64,000 nucleotides of DNA, taken from contig NZ_LQMT02000007.1 in the NCBI RefSeq assembly GCF_001620365.2, positions 367,358 to 431,357 of the forward strand. The letters are read 5' to 3'. Both the position numbers and the translations under genes were made by a program. Origin of the DNA: Amycolatopsis keratiniphila subsp. keratiniphila (GTDB lineage: Bacteria; Actinomycetota; Actinomycetes; Mycobacteriales; Pseudonocardiaceae). Below are positions 9,136-18,468 of this stretch, one piece after another. The notes below the pieces were generated by a model. That model did no database searches, had not been told where the DNA came from, and was given only the letters and a program-made list of their open reading frames with translations. Numbering within the stretch: the stretch's first letter is position 1; every line of letters starts with the position of its first letter.

Positions 9136-9161
9136 CTCGGCTTTCAGGTGTATAAGCCGAG
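9136..9161. promoter_or_regulatory. Stem-loop with 8-base perfect arms upstream of the RHS gene
   Basis: CTCGGCTT (9136-9143) pairs exactly with AAGCCGAG (9154-9161) around a 10-base loop, about 160 bases before the RHS start. It could be a leader hairpin or a protein-binding palindrome; function unknown. Confidence 0.35.
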
Positions 9162-9319
9162 CCCAGAGGGGATGCTTCGCCCGAATGCACTACTTGATCA
9201 CGACCATTTGATCGATCGCGTTTCCGCGCGCATCACCGCTCTATCCCGTACGCGACAGCGATTGCTCTTCGACGGGACCACCTTTAGCTGAACCTGTTGA
9301 TCCACAGGAGGGTCTGGGC

Positions 9320-12300
9320 ATGTCTGCCATCGCGTGGGTTCGTCGTCCGAGTCGGTACCGCCATAAGGCTGTGGTGGTGACGTTGATCTTGGCGTTACTG
9401 GCGGTAGCGGTCCCGGGGGCTGTTCCGCCTGCCTCGGTGCGCGGGGCGGGGCAGGCCTCGGGGGCGGATGGGGCGGTGGCGACTCCGGAGCATCCGGAGG
9501 GGGCCTCGTTCGATCCCAATCAGATCAAGGACATCAAGGCAGGCGTTCCAGGCGCAGGGGTGAACCTGATCGGGCCACCGGCAGCGAACAGTGCGGGTGA
9601 TGCGCGACTGTCGTATCCGTTGGAGGTACCGAAGGGACGGGCGGGTCTGGAGCCGAAGCTGGCAGTCGCCTACAGCTCGGCGGTCACGAACGGTTGGCTG
9701 GGTATTGGGTGGGACATCGGCACTCCGACGATCACGGTAGACACCCGGTGGGGTGTACCGCGCTATGACGCCGGCCTGGAGACCGAGACGTACGTACTGG
9801 CCGGTGAACAGCTCACACCGGTCGCTCACCGGGGCGAGTTGCAGAAGCGGACGGCGGAGAAGGTGTTCCACGCGCGGGTGGAGAGCCGGTTCGACCGGAT
9901 CGTGCGACACGGGGACAAACCGGCGAACTACTGGTGGGAGGTCACCGACAAGCAGGGCACGCGGACGGTGTTCGGTGGCGCGGAGAACACCACGCTGGCC
10001 GACTCGTCCGGCAACGTCGCGTCGTGGGCGGTGCGCGAGGTCCGTGACACCAACGACAATGTCATGCGTTACCACTATGCCAGGGTGGAAGACGGCGGGA
10101 CCACGAAGTCGACGGTGCCGGGCAGCAACCTGTATCCGCGCCGGATCACCTACACCGGACACGGTGACGCCGAGGGTCGGTATTCGGTGACGTTCCTGCG
10201 GGACCGTGACCGGGGTGAGCCGCGCCGCGGCGATGTGCAGATCGACGCTCGTGGCGGGTTCAAGAAGGTGACCGCCGATCTGCTGCGGCGGGTGGAGGTC
10301 AAGCTGGACGACCAGCTGATCCGGGCCTACGAACTGAACTACCGGACCGGCGCGTTCGCGAAGACGTTGTTGGCGTCGGTGTCTCAGTTCGGTGAGGACA
10401 ACAAACTGTTCAACACCCACTTGTTCGACTACTTCGACGAGGTGCGCGACCAGGCAGGCAACTACAGCGGGTTCGCTGACGCCGCGGGGTGGTCGGTCCC
10501 GGATGACGACCTGGGCGTGAACATCCGTGAAGGTGAGGCGAGTGCGATCTCGGCGAACACCTCCGTCGGGTTCGGCGCGCACTTGTTCGCCGGCTACAAC
10601 GTGCAGGGGCTACCGGTCAAGCAGGGTGGTGTCGGGCTGAAGGTCGGGTTCAACGCCGGCCAGTCCGATGGCCTGTCGGCGCTGGTGGACGTGAACGGCG
10701 ACAACCTGCCGGACAAGGTGTTCCGCAAGAACAACGAAGTGCACTACCGCCCCAATCTGAGCACCCCTGGAGGTGAACCGAAGTTCGGTGACCCGCCGAT
10801 CAGGTTGCGCGACCTCCCGGGGATCTCGACCGAGCGGACGCTGTCGGGCACGATCGGTGTCGAGGCATTCGTCCTCGCTATCGCCGCGCAGCTGGACTTC
10901 GTGGGGACCACGACCACGTCGGACCGGTTCTTCAGCGACGTCAACGGCGACGGCATCACCGACCTGGTCAACAACGGCGGCGTGTTGTTCGGCTACCTGG
11001 ACGCCAACGGGCAGCCCGCCTACAGCCCGGATTCCACCCGCACCCCGGTGCCGATCGGCGGCGGGGCGGTGACCGGCGAGATCGTCGGTGACCAGACCGC
11101 GCAGTTCAACCAGCAGGTCGACAACTCGCCGCTGCTGGACTCGGTGCGCCGCTGGGTCGCGCCGTTCGACGGCACCGTCCGCGTCGACGGCCCGGTGCAG
11201 CTGACCGTGGACCCCTCGCCCGCGCGCGCCGCGTACACCAAAGCCGACGGTGTGCGCGTCACCATCCAGGCCAAGGACACCGAACTCTGGGCGCAACGAA
11301 TCGGCCCGGACGACCACACCGAGTTCACCCCGGCCAATGTGTCGGCGATAGCGGTGAAGAAGGGCGACGCGCTCTACTTCCGCACACAGTCCATTCTGGA
11401 CGGAAAGTACGACACGGTTGCCTGGGATCCGACGATCACCTACACCGACCAGGCGGCCGGTACGGACGTGAACGGGATGGCGAATACCGTGTTCCGCGCG
11501 TCGGCGGACTTCACGCTCGGCGGCCGCTCGTCGCAGGTGATGGTCCCGGTGACCGGCAAGCTCCGGCTGACCGGCGACGTTGTCAAGAGCAAGGTGACCT
11601 CGGACGACGTGACCGTGGTGATCACGAAGGGCAACGGGGTACACGCTCCGGCGGAGGTGTTTCGCAAGGTCCTGCCTGCCGGGTCGACCGGGACCACCAC
11701 GATCGACATGAGCCTCCCGGTGAGCCAGTTCGAGAAGATGTCATGGCACATCAAGACCGACTCCCCGATCGACGTCTCCGCAGTGTCCTGGGTACCGAAA
11801 GCGCACTACACGGAGGCGCCGGGGGTGGAGTCGCTGGTCGATGACAAGGGTCAGCCGAGTCTGGTGATCAGCCCGCCGTTCGACGTGGACATGTATCCCG
11901 CGGATACCCTCACGGCGCCGCAGCAGACCTACAAGGTGACCAAGACCGGCAAGCTGCGGATCCGGCCGGGCGTGAAGCTCAACTTCGGCTTCACCTCAGG
12001 GAGCAAGATCGCGTTCACCATCAAGAAACGCGGCGGGCAACTCCTGGGCAAGCGGGTCGTCGACATCGTCAACGGGCAGTACGGCTCGCCCGGCCAGAAC
12101 CTGGACGTGATCGTCCCGGTCACCGAAGGCGACGAGCTGTATCTCGACCACTCCACAACGGATCCCAACCTGTTCGGCTTGATCGCCGAACAGTCCGCGA
12201 AGGTCACCTACGACCTCTCTTCCCCATGGCCGACGTTCAGCCCGGCGCCGAGCGCGGCACACGGCTCCGCTCAGCAGGGTGCGTTCCCGCAGCCCTACCG

Positions 12301-15300
12301 CGGCTGGGGAGTGATCGGCTACCAGGCCAACCGCGACCGCGCCACCCAGCCCATCAAGCAGGCCGAACTCGCGATCGACCAGAGCTTCAAGGACGCCCTT
12401 CCCCGGGAACCCAAGGAAGCCGACATCCCGGCGTTCGCCGCGAACCCCCGGGTCAACATGCCCCGGCTGGCGATCTTCGCGCCGAACCCGGCAAAAGGCG
12501 GCTGGGCCGCGCAGGACGAGTCGTCCTGGTTCACCTCCACCATGGCGACCAGTTCCCGGCTCGGCGCGGACACCATCGACGTGGTCACCGATGCCGATGT
12601 CGCCGGTGACCGCACCGTGATGCGTCGCGGCGTGACCGGTCAGGTGTCCGGCACGCTGTCCGCCGGCCCGTTCGGGGGCACGGTCGTCGGTGGGATCACC
12701 GCGGGTTCCGTCGACTACGTCGACCTCAACGGTGACCGCTTTCCCGATGTCGTCGGCGCCAAGGAGATCCAGTTCACCGACATGAACGGCGGGCTCGGTG
12801 CTCGACGTGGCACGCTCGGTGGCAACGTCCGCGAGTCAGACAACTTGTCCGGCAACGTGTCCTACTCCGCCGGCAGTGAGGCCGCGACACTGGCCAGTGC
12901 GCAGGGCCTGGCCGCTCCGGAGGCAGGCAGCAGCAACAACACCGCCACCTCCGGCCCGGTCCAACCGGCACTCGGGATCGGTGGCAGCCTCGGCGGCGGC
13001 GAGTCCGATACCCGCGTCGACCTCGTCGACATCAACGGCGACGGCCTACCGGACAAAATCTTCGCCAACGGCGACGCCCAACTCAACCTCGGCTACAGCT
13101 TCGCCGCGAGAGAACCCTGGTCAGCGGGACCGATCAACGACTCCTCCACCCGCAACCTCGGCGTCAACCTCGGTTTCAACGTCGACAACTACGGCTTCGC
13201 CGGAGGCTTGTCCGCCGAACTGGGCACCTCTTTCACCAACGCGAGCATGCTCGACGTCAACGGCGACGGCCTCACCGACCGCGTCTTCACCGATGGCACC
13301 AACCCGATCAAGGTGGCCATCAACACCGGTACCGGCTTCACCGCGCCCACCCCGTTCCGCGGCAGCTTCACCGACATCGCTGTCGACAAGAACGCCACCC
13401 TCGGCGCGGGCGTCTACTTCACGTTCCCAGTCCCCACCCCGATCGGCACGTTCGTCTTCAACCCCGGCGTCAACGCCTCCACCGGCATCAGCCGTGCCGA
13501 GATCGGCCTCCGTGACATCAACGGCGACGGCCTGGCCGACCACGTCAAATCCACCCGGGACAACGAACTGCTGGTCGCGGTCAACAAAACCGGACGTACG
13601 AACCTGCTCCGCACGGTGACCCGCCCAATGGGCGGGCGCATCGACCTGGACTACACCCGCACCGGCAACACCCAAGCCACGCCCGAGTCCCGCTGGGTCA
13701 TGTCCCGTACCACCGTGTCCGACGGCCATCCCGGCGACGGAGCCGACACCCAGCTCACCACCTACCGCTACGAACACGGCAAGTACGACCGGCTCGAACG
13801 CGAATTCCACGGCTTCGGCAAGGTCATCACCGAAACCCGCGACCCGGGAGCCGGCGACGCACTCTACCGGACCAAGACCGAGGAATACCGCACCGACAGC
13901 CACTACACGCGGGGGCTGCTTGCCCGCACCCTGACCAGCGACGGCGCGGGCAAACCGTATCTGGAGACCGTCAACACCTACCAGCTCCGTGACGTCATCG
14001 ACGGCGGCCCGGCGCAACCGGCCAGTGTGTTCGCGCAGCTGACCAGGGTGGACAAGCACTTCTACGAAGGCGCAGCCACACCTGGTAAGTCCACCCATGT
14101 CGAGATGTCCTACGACGAGTACGGGAACCTGATCCGCTCGCTCGACGCGGCCGACGACGGCGCCGCCGACGACGTGGAAACCACCTACGGGTACAGCGCG
14201 TCCGACCCGGCCTGCCGGGGCCGCAACATCGTCGGCACCGCCAACCTGCTCAAGCAGCGCGGCGACGCGGTAACGCGGCACCGGGAATCCACAGTAGACT
14301 GTGAATCCGGCGCGGTGCGGCAAATCCGTCAGTACCTCACCGAAAGCGTTTCGGCCGACACCGACATGGAGTACTTCCCGGATGGGAACCTGAAATCGGT
14401 CACCAAGCCTGCCAACCAGAACGGCCAGCGTTACCGGCTGGAGTACGGATACGACACCATCGTCGGTGTCCACATCGAGTCCATCGTGGACAGTTTCGGG
14501 TTGCGGTCGGGTGCGACGCACAACCTCAAGTACGGCCAGCCGGAGCGCACCACCGACCAGAACGGTCAGCAGGTACTACGCGGCTATGACAGCGTCGGGC
14601 GCATAGACACAGTCACCGGACCGTATGAGATCGGGTCGGGCAAGGTCACGATCGACTTCGACTACCACCCTGAAGCCGTCGTTCCCTACGCCACCACCCG
14701 GCATCTCGACCGCGATGCCGGTGGCGTGCGCGAGGACACCATTGACACGGTCACCTTCACCGACGGCCTCAGCCGTGTCCTGCAGGTCAAGAAGGACGCG
14801 TCGGTCGCGGACACCCCGGGCGAGACACCGCGCGAGGTGATGGTCGTGTCGGGGCGGTCGACATTCGACTTCGTCAGCCGCGCAGTCGAGCAGTACCACC
14901 CGACAACCGAAGCCAAGGGCTCCGGCGACACCACGTTCAACAACGGCCGTGACGCGGTGGCCCCGACGAAGACCTCGTTCGACGTGCTCGATCGCACCAC
15001 CCGGACGATCCTGCCGGACGGCGTGACGACAACGGAGGCGTACGGGTTCGGTCCGGACCGCGGCGGGGTGAAGCGGTTCGAGACGATCACCACCGACGGC
15101 AACGACAAACAACGCCGTACCTACGCGGATGTGCGTGACCTGATCACCGCGGTCAAGGAATTCAACCCGGCGGGCGGGCAGCCGGTGATCTGGACCAGCT
15201 ACACCTACGACGCGCTCGGCCAGATCAGCACCGTGGTGGATGACAAGAACAACACCACTCGCGCCGAGTACAACGGCCTGGGTGCTCGTACCGTGCTGGA

Positions 15301-17692
15301 AAGCCCGGACACGGGGCGTACAGAGGCTCGGTATGACTTGGCCGGCAACCTGACCGCCAAGGTCACCGCGAACCTGCGTCAGGCAGGTACGGCCGTGGAG
15401 TACGACTACGACCACAATCGCCCGACGCGGGTGCGGTACCCGAACTTCCCTGGCAACAATGTCACCTACGCCTACGGCGCCCCGGGCGCGGCCGACAACA
15501 CGGCAGGCCGGATCACGGAAACCCGCGACGCCGCGGGCACCAAAACGCACGCCTACGGCCCGCAGGGTGAAACCACTCGGGAAACCCGGATCATCAAGAT
15601 CGCCGGACAAGCGGACCGCAGCTACACCACCGAGTGGCGCTACGACGCGTTCAACCGCGTCCTGCAAATGACCTACCCGGACGGTGAGATCCTGCGCTAC
15701 GACTACGACACCGGAGGCCAGGTCACCCGCGCCACCGGGGCCAAAAACGGCAACGACTACATCTACCTCGGCCGGCTCGACTACGACAAGTTCGGCCAGA
15801 AGGTGCTGCAGCAGGCCGGAAACGGGGTACGCACCACCTACACCTACGGCCAGGACGACCGGCGGTTGGCGAACCTGAAGTCGCAGCAGCCCAACGGGTC
15901 GGACTTCCAGAACAGCACCTACACCCGCGACAAGGTCGGCAACATCACGAAGCTGACCAACACCCCAGACCCCGGCCAGAAGATCGGCGGGCCCTCGACG
16001 CAGTACTACCGCTACGACGACATCTACCGACTCGTCGGCGCAGACGGCGAATACACCAACAAGAACAACCAGAAGGACAAGTACACACTGGCGTTGGGCT
16101 ACGACTCCATCCATAACACCACCACCAAAACTCAGCACCACGAGATCACCCCCGCCGCCGATCCGTCGCAGGTCTCCGCCACCCACCGAGCAGGCGTTTC
16201 GTCGCTGTCCGGCCCGATCAAGTCAGTCGCCGAGGCGACCGACACGGCCGGGGTGCAGGACAAGACCAGCTACGACTACGGCTACACCTACGCCAACGGA
16301 AAGCCGCACGCACCCAGCAAAGTCGGCCCGATCACCCACGCCTACGACGCAGGCGGGAACCTCACCGAAACGGTGGACACCACGGCCGGCGGGACACGGC
16401 GCCAGTTCGTGTGGGACGAGGAGAACCGGCTCGCTTGCAACCACGACACCGCCACCGGCACCATCCCCCAGAACCCGGCCGGTTGCGATGGCGCCACCGT
16501 CCGCTACACCTACGACGACAAGGGCGGCCGGGTCGTCAAGAACGGCGACGGCCTGCATCTCTACCCGAGCCGTAACTACAGCGAGCGCGACGGAACCGGG
16601 TTCAAGCACGTCTTCATCGGTGACAGCCGCCTGACCACCAAGACCGTCAAACCGGACACCACCCGCGAAACCACACAGTCCTACTTCCACGCCGACCACG
16701 TCGGCTCCTCCGGCTACGTCACCGACGCGCAGGGCAACGTCACCGAACACCTGGGGTACTTCGCCTTCGGTGAAACCTGGGTCCAGGAGCACGCGGGCCA
16801 GCCAGGCACCCCGACGCCCCACCGGTACTCCGGCAAGGAAATGGACGAAGAAACCGGCCTCTACAACTACGGCGCCCGCTACTACAACCCGAGAACCCAG
16901 CTATGGGCCAGCGCGGACCCCGCCCTGGCCGAATACCTGGACAGTGACGTCGCCGGTGGTATCCACGAACCCCGAAACCTCGCCACCTACACCTACGCCC
17001 ACAACAACCCGGTCAACCGCACCGACCCCACCGGCAAATACGTCGAACTTGTCCCCGCGGTCCCCGCGCTCGCAACGCCCGCCGGCGTCGCCGTCCTAGG
17101 CACCATCACGATCGCCGGCGTGCTGTATGCCATCTGGAACATAGAAGGAGGGGGAAGCGGTCAGCCTGCCGGCTGTAACGGGAATCCGCCCCGCGCATGT
17201 CCGCCCACAAACCCAACGACGCCACCGGCGCCGACCACCGCAGCGCCGCCGAACCCCACACGCCCGCCACCACCGCCACCTGCTGGGACATCGGATGACG
17301 ATGATGACGACGACTATGTCGATTTCGCCCACGGAGCCACCACGGAATCCGCGACGGATATCATGACAAACGGGCTCAGCAAGGCCAAATCCCTGCAGAA
17401 CCTGGTCGGCTCCCAAGACCCCGGGAGTTTCTACACGATCCGCATCGACCCAGCTGACCCGATGGCGGCACTGCAAACGGCCGCGTCCTGGGGCTCACGC
17501 CACAAACCAGGACCCTGGAGTGTCTTGGTCTTGAGCCTCCCCGCGCACGCTGTCGAGTCCCTGGAGACGGCGGGGCTCCTCCGGACCGACTACACTCCGT
17601 ATCAGTCGGTCTTCAAGCCGGAGTCGTTCCCCATAATCGCCATGTTGTTGGCCAGTGGCGAAGCACGTTGGTCCATATACCCCGCGGGGTGA
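9320..17692 (+). CDS. Secreted giant SpvB/Tc-toxin/RHS-repeat protein with C-terminal toxin-like domain
   Basis: 2790 residues. A basic N-terminus plus hydrophobic stretch (residues 16-35, KAVVVTLILALLAVAVPGAV) is a signal peptide or membrane anchor. Residues about 73-160 match the SpvB N-terminal pattern (LSYPLEVPKGRAGLEPKLAV, NGWLGIGWDIG). Six or more FG-GAP/VCBS calcium-type repeats follow (DVNGDNLPDKVF near 456, then near 540, 1134, 1237, 1312, 1399), then a Tc-toxin middle region and many YD/RHS repeats. The RHS core (YSGKEMDEETGLYNYGARYY, residues about 2500-2575) ends at NPVNRTDPTGKY. A hydrophobic segment, a Pro-rich then Asp-rich linker, and a roughly 124-residue variable tip follow. 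The layout equals TcB+TcC in one chain: a shell delivering a C-terminal effector to competitors. AGGAGGG lies 7 bases before the ATG. Confidence 0.93.
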   Translation: MSAIAWVRRPSRYRHKAVVVTLILALLAVAVPGAVPPASVRGAGQASGADGAVATPEHPEGASFDPNQIKDIKAGVPGAGVNLIGPPAANSAGDARLSYPLEVPKGRAGLEPKLAVAYSSAVTNGWLGIGWDIGTPTITVDTRWGVPRYDAGLETETYVLAGEQLTPVAHRGELQKRTAEKVFHARVESRFDRIVRHGDKPANYWWEVTDKQGTRTVFGGAENTTLADSSGNVASWAVREVRDTNDNVMRYHYARVEDGGTTKSTVPGSNLYPRRITYTGHGDAEGRYSVTFLRDRDRGEPRRGDVQIDARGGFKKVTADLLRRVEVKLDDQLIRAYELNYRTGAFAKTLLASVSQFGEDNKLFNTHLFDYFDEVRDQAGNYSGFADAAGWSVPDDDLGVNIREGEASAISANTSVGFGAHLFAGYNVQGLPVKQGGVGLKVGFNAGQSDGLSALVDVNGDNLPDKVFRKNNEVHYRPNLSTPGGEPKFGDPPIRLRDLPGISTERTLSGTIGVEAFVLAIAAQLDFVGTTTTSDRFFSDVNGDGITDLVNNGGVLFGYLDANGQPAYSPDSTRTPVPIGGGAVTGEIVGDQTAQFNQQVDNSPLLDSVRRWVAPFDGTVRVDGPVQLTVDPSPARAAYTKADGVRVTIQAKDTELWAQRIGPDDHTEFTPANVSAIAVKKGDALYFRTQSILDGKYDTVAWDPTITYTDQAAGTDVNGMANTVFRASADFTLGGRSSQVMVPVTGKLRLTGDVVKSKVTSDDVTVVITKGNGVHAPAEVFRKVLPAGSTGTTTIDMSLPVSQFEKMSWHIKTDSPIDVSAVSWVPKAHYTEAPGVESLVDDKGQPSLVISPPFDVDMYPADTLTAPQQTYKVTKTGKLRIRPGVKLNFGFTSGSKIAFTIKKRGGQLLGKRVVDIVNGQYGSPGQNLDVIVPVTEGDELYLDHSTTDPNLFGLIAEQSAKVTYDLSSPWPTFSPAPSAAHGSAQQGAFPQPYRGWGVIGYQANRDRATQPIKQAELAIDQSFKDALPREPKEADIPAFAANPRVNMPRLAIFAPNPAKGGWAAQDESSWFTSTMATSSRLGADTIDVVTDADVAGDRTVMRRGVTGQVSGTLSAGPFGGTVVGGITAGSVDYVDLNGDRFPDVVGAKEIQFTDMNGGLGARRGTLGGNVRESDNLSGNVSYSAGSEAATLASAQGLAAPEAGSSNNTATSGPVQPALGIGGSLGGGESDTRVDLVDINGDGLPDKIFANGDAQLNLGYSFAAREPWSAGPINDSSTRNLGVNLGFNVDNYGFAGGLSAELGTSFTNASMLDVNGDGLTDRVFTDGTNPIKVAINTGTGFTAPTPFRGSFTDIAVDKNATLGAGVYFTFPVPTPIGTFVFNPGVNASTGISRAEIGLRDINGDGLADHVKSTRDNELLVAVNKTGRTNLLRTVTRPMGGRIDLDYTRTGNTQATPESRWVMSRTTVSDGHPGDGADTQLTTYRYEHGKYDRLEREFHGFGKVITETRDPGAGDALYRTKTEEYRTDSHYTRGLLARTLTSDGAGKPYLETVNTYQLRDVIDGGPAQPASVFAQLTRVDKHFYEGAATPGKSTHVEMSYDEYGNLIRSLDAADDGAADDVETTYGYSASDPACRGRNIVGTANLLKQRGDAVTRHRESTVDCESGAVRQIRQYLTESVSADTDMEYFPDGNLKSVTKPANQNGQRYRLEYGYDTIVGVHIESIVDSFGLRSGATHNLKYGQPERTTDQNGQQVLRGYDSVGRIDTVTGPYEIGSGKVTIDFDYHPEAVVPYATTRHLDRDAGGVREDTIDTVTFTDGLSRVLQVKKDASVADTPGETPREVMVVSGRSTFDFVSRAVEQYHPTTEAKGSGDTTFNNGRDAVAPTKTSFDVLDRTTRTILPDGVTTTEAYGFGPDRGGVKRFETITTDGNDKQRRTYADVRDLITAVKEFNPAGGQPVIWTSYTYDALGQISTVVDDKNNTTRAEYNGLGARTVLESPDTGRTEARYDLAGNLTAKVTANLRQAGTAVEYDYDHNRPTRVRYPNFPGNNVTYAYGAPGAADNTAGRITETRDAAGTKTHAYGPQGETTRETRIIKIAGQADRSYTTEWRYDAFNRVLQMTYPDGEILRYDYDTGGQVTRATGAKNGNDYIYLGRLDYDKFGQKVLQQAGNGVRTTYTYGQDDRRLANLKSQQPNGSDFQNSTYTRDKVGNITKLTNTPDPGQKIGGPSTQYYRYDDIYRLVGADGEYTNKNNQKDKYTLALGYDSIHNTTTKTQHHEITPAADPSQVSATHRAGVSSLSGPIKSVAEATDTAGVQDKTSYDYGYTYANGKPHAPSKVGPITHAYDAGGNLTETVDTTAGGTRRQFVWDEENRLACNHDTATGTIPQNPAGCDGATVRYTYDDKGGRVVKNGDGLHLYPSRNYSERDGTGFKHVFIGDSRLTTKTVKPDTTRETTQSYFHADHVGSSGYVTDAQGNVTEHLGYFAFGETWVQEHAGQPGTPTPHRYSGKEMDEETGLYNYGARYYNPRTQLWASADPALAEYLDSDVAGGIHEPRNLATYTYAHNNPVNRTDPTGKYVELVPAVPALATPAGVAVLGTITIAGVLYAIWNIEGGGSGQPAGCNGNPPRACPPTNPTTPPAPTTAAPPNPTRPPPPPPAGTSDDDDDDDYVDFAHGATTESATDIMTNGLSKAKSLQNLVGSQDPGSFYTIRIDPADPMAALQTAASWGSRHKPGPWSVLVLSLPAHAVESLETAGLLRTDYTPYQSVFKPESFPIIAMLLASGEARWSIYPAG
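17318..17689 (+). other. Putative ADP-ribosyltransferase-like toxin domain at the RHS C-terminus
   Basis: The last ~124 residues follow a Pro/Asp-rich linker, the usual position of a swappable polymorphic-toxin tip. Seen: FAHGATTESATDIMTNGL, then GSFYTIRI and ALQTAASWGSR. This order (HG-T...A..I...GL, GxFY, A..WA) resembles the H-Y-E class of ADP-ribosyltransferase folds such as DUF3990-type toxins. The assignment is by pattern only. The third catalytic residue is unclear, with a possible Glu in KPESFP near the end. Confidence 0.45.
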
Positions 17693-17700
17693 GGTACGCG

Positions 17701-18102
17701 ATGAATGAATCTCGAGCAGACAAGTATGCGGACATGACGATCCGGCTGTTCCACTTCCCCGATCCGGTCCTGGTCGAGGGGTGGTGGCGGAGCGACTGGC
17801 GGTTCACTCTCCCGGAAACAGCAGATACCTCGACCTTCGAGGTTCCGCTACCGCCGGAAGACTTCAGGGAGGCGGTCGTCGTGATCCGCACGACCGAAGG
17901 CGGATCGGAGATCACGGTTCGAACGTTCGACCGGAGTGGCCCCGAAATCGCAGTTTCGTTGATTACCTACCTGAGCCTGGTCGCGCTGAGGTTGAAGGAG
18001 GAATACGGCGACGAGGTGGCGTTCGAAGGTCATCGGGACCATCCGCTTTTCACCGTCTCACGGAGGCCCTCGGACCCCCCTCAGACCCATATCCGCGAAT
18101 AG
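17701..18102 (+). CDS. Small acidic protein, candidate immunity protein for the RHS toxin
   Basis: A 133-residue soluble protein (MNESRADKYADMTIRLFHFP...) beginning 8 bases after the RHS stop. No family recognised. Seen: an acidic, aromatic-containing sequence with predicted alternating strands (WRFTLPETADTSTFEVPLPP, AVVVIRTTEGGSEITVRTF) and one amphipathic helix (AVSLITYLSLVALRLKEEYG), no signal peptide and no membrane span. Position directly behind a polymorphic toxin, small size and acidic nature are the standard marks of a cognate immunity gene. The ATG at 17701 is preferred over an in-frame upstream start inside the RHS gene, because translation from it could be coupled to the RHS stop. 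Confidence 0.7.
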   Translation: MNESRADKYADMTIRLFHFPDPVLVEGWWRSDWRFTLPETADTSTFEVPLPPEDFREAVVVIRTTEGGSEITVRTFDRSGPEIAVSLITYLSLVALRLKEEYGDEVAFEGHRDHPLFTVSRRPSDPPQTHIRE

Positions 18103-18468
18103 TGCAGGACCCGCGACGGAGAGGGTGCTTGGGGTCGCTTTGATCTGGGATGATCGTGGTTGCGAGGCCACGATCATCCCACTGCGATACGAGAACGCCC
18201 GCAGCATGGTCCGCCAGCGACGGACGGCTCTGGCGGACCACCACCTGCTCGAGCGGACGGGAATGAGGCCGGCGGCGGTGAACGGCAGCATCGACTCGGC
18301 TTGAGAGCGGATCACGACCTGGCTGCGCAGCCATGCGCCAGTCACAACGGCCACCCTCCGGCCCCCGCCGATGACATCCGCGCCATGCAGGACGCCGTGG
18401 GACAGCTGACACGCTTGAGCTTAAACTGAACAGTCCTCACGGCACCCAAGACCCGATGCAAAGACCGC
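18103..18468. other. 366-base gene-poor stretch after the toxin/immunity pair
   Basis: Apart from the 14-base-arm hairpin near its left end I see no supported gene. A short forward frame (18130-18303) reads continuously to a stop but has no start, ribosome site or recognised family; it may be a gene scrap. Confidence 0.5.
18146..18181. terminator. Hairpin with 14-base perfect arms after the candidate immunity gene
   Basis: TGGGATGATCGTGG (18146-18159) pairs exactly with CCACGATCATCCCA (18168-18181) around an 8-base loop, 43 bases after the immunity stop. No T-run follows, so it is either an actinobacterial-style terminator hairpin or a mobile-element end. Confidence 0.55.

Larger units (their letters stand above)
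8573..9319. other. 747-base intergenic region between divergent transport operon and RHS gene
   Basis: No gene is supported here. Several overlapping frames are open simply because of base composition, and none shows family motifs. The region must hold the promoters of both flanking units. It contains a 13-base perfect inverted repeat (8645-8685), an 8-base stem-loop (9136-9161), a locally AT-richer stretch around 9085-9130, and the AGGAGGG ribosome site (9306-9312) of the RHS gene. Confidence 0.6.

Noticed and set aside
12798-13619. 273-residue frame inside the RHS gene
   Set aside because: Ser/Thr/Ala/Pro low-complexity shadow of the FG-GAP repeats.
13121-14521. 466-residue antisense frame in the RHS gene
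   Set aside because: Val/Gly-rich mirror of the repeats, no start context, no homology pattern.
18050-18412. 120-residue minus-strand frame after the immunity gene
   Set aside because: Overlaps the immunity gene antisense, contains the hairpin, and has no recognisable domain.
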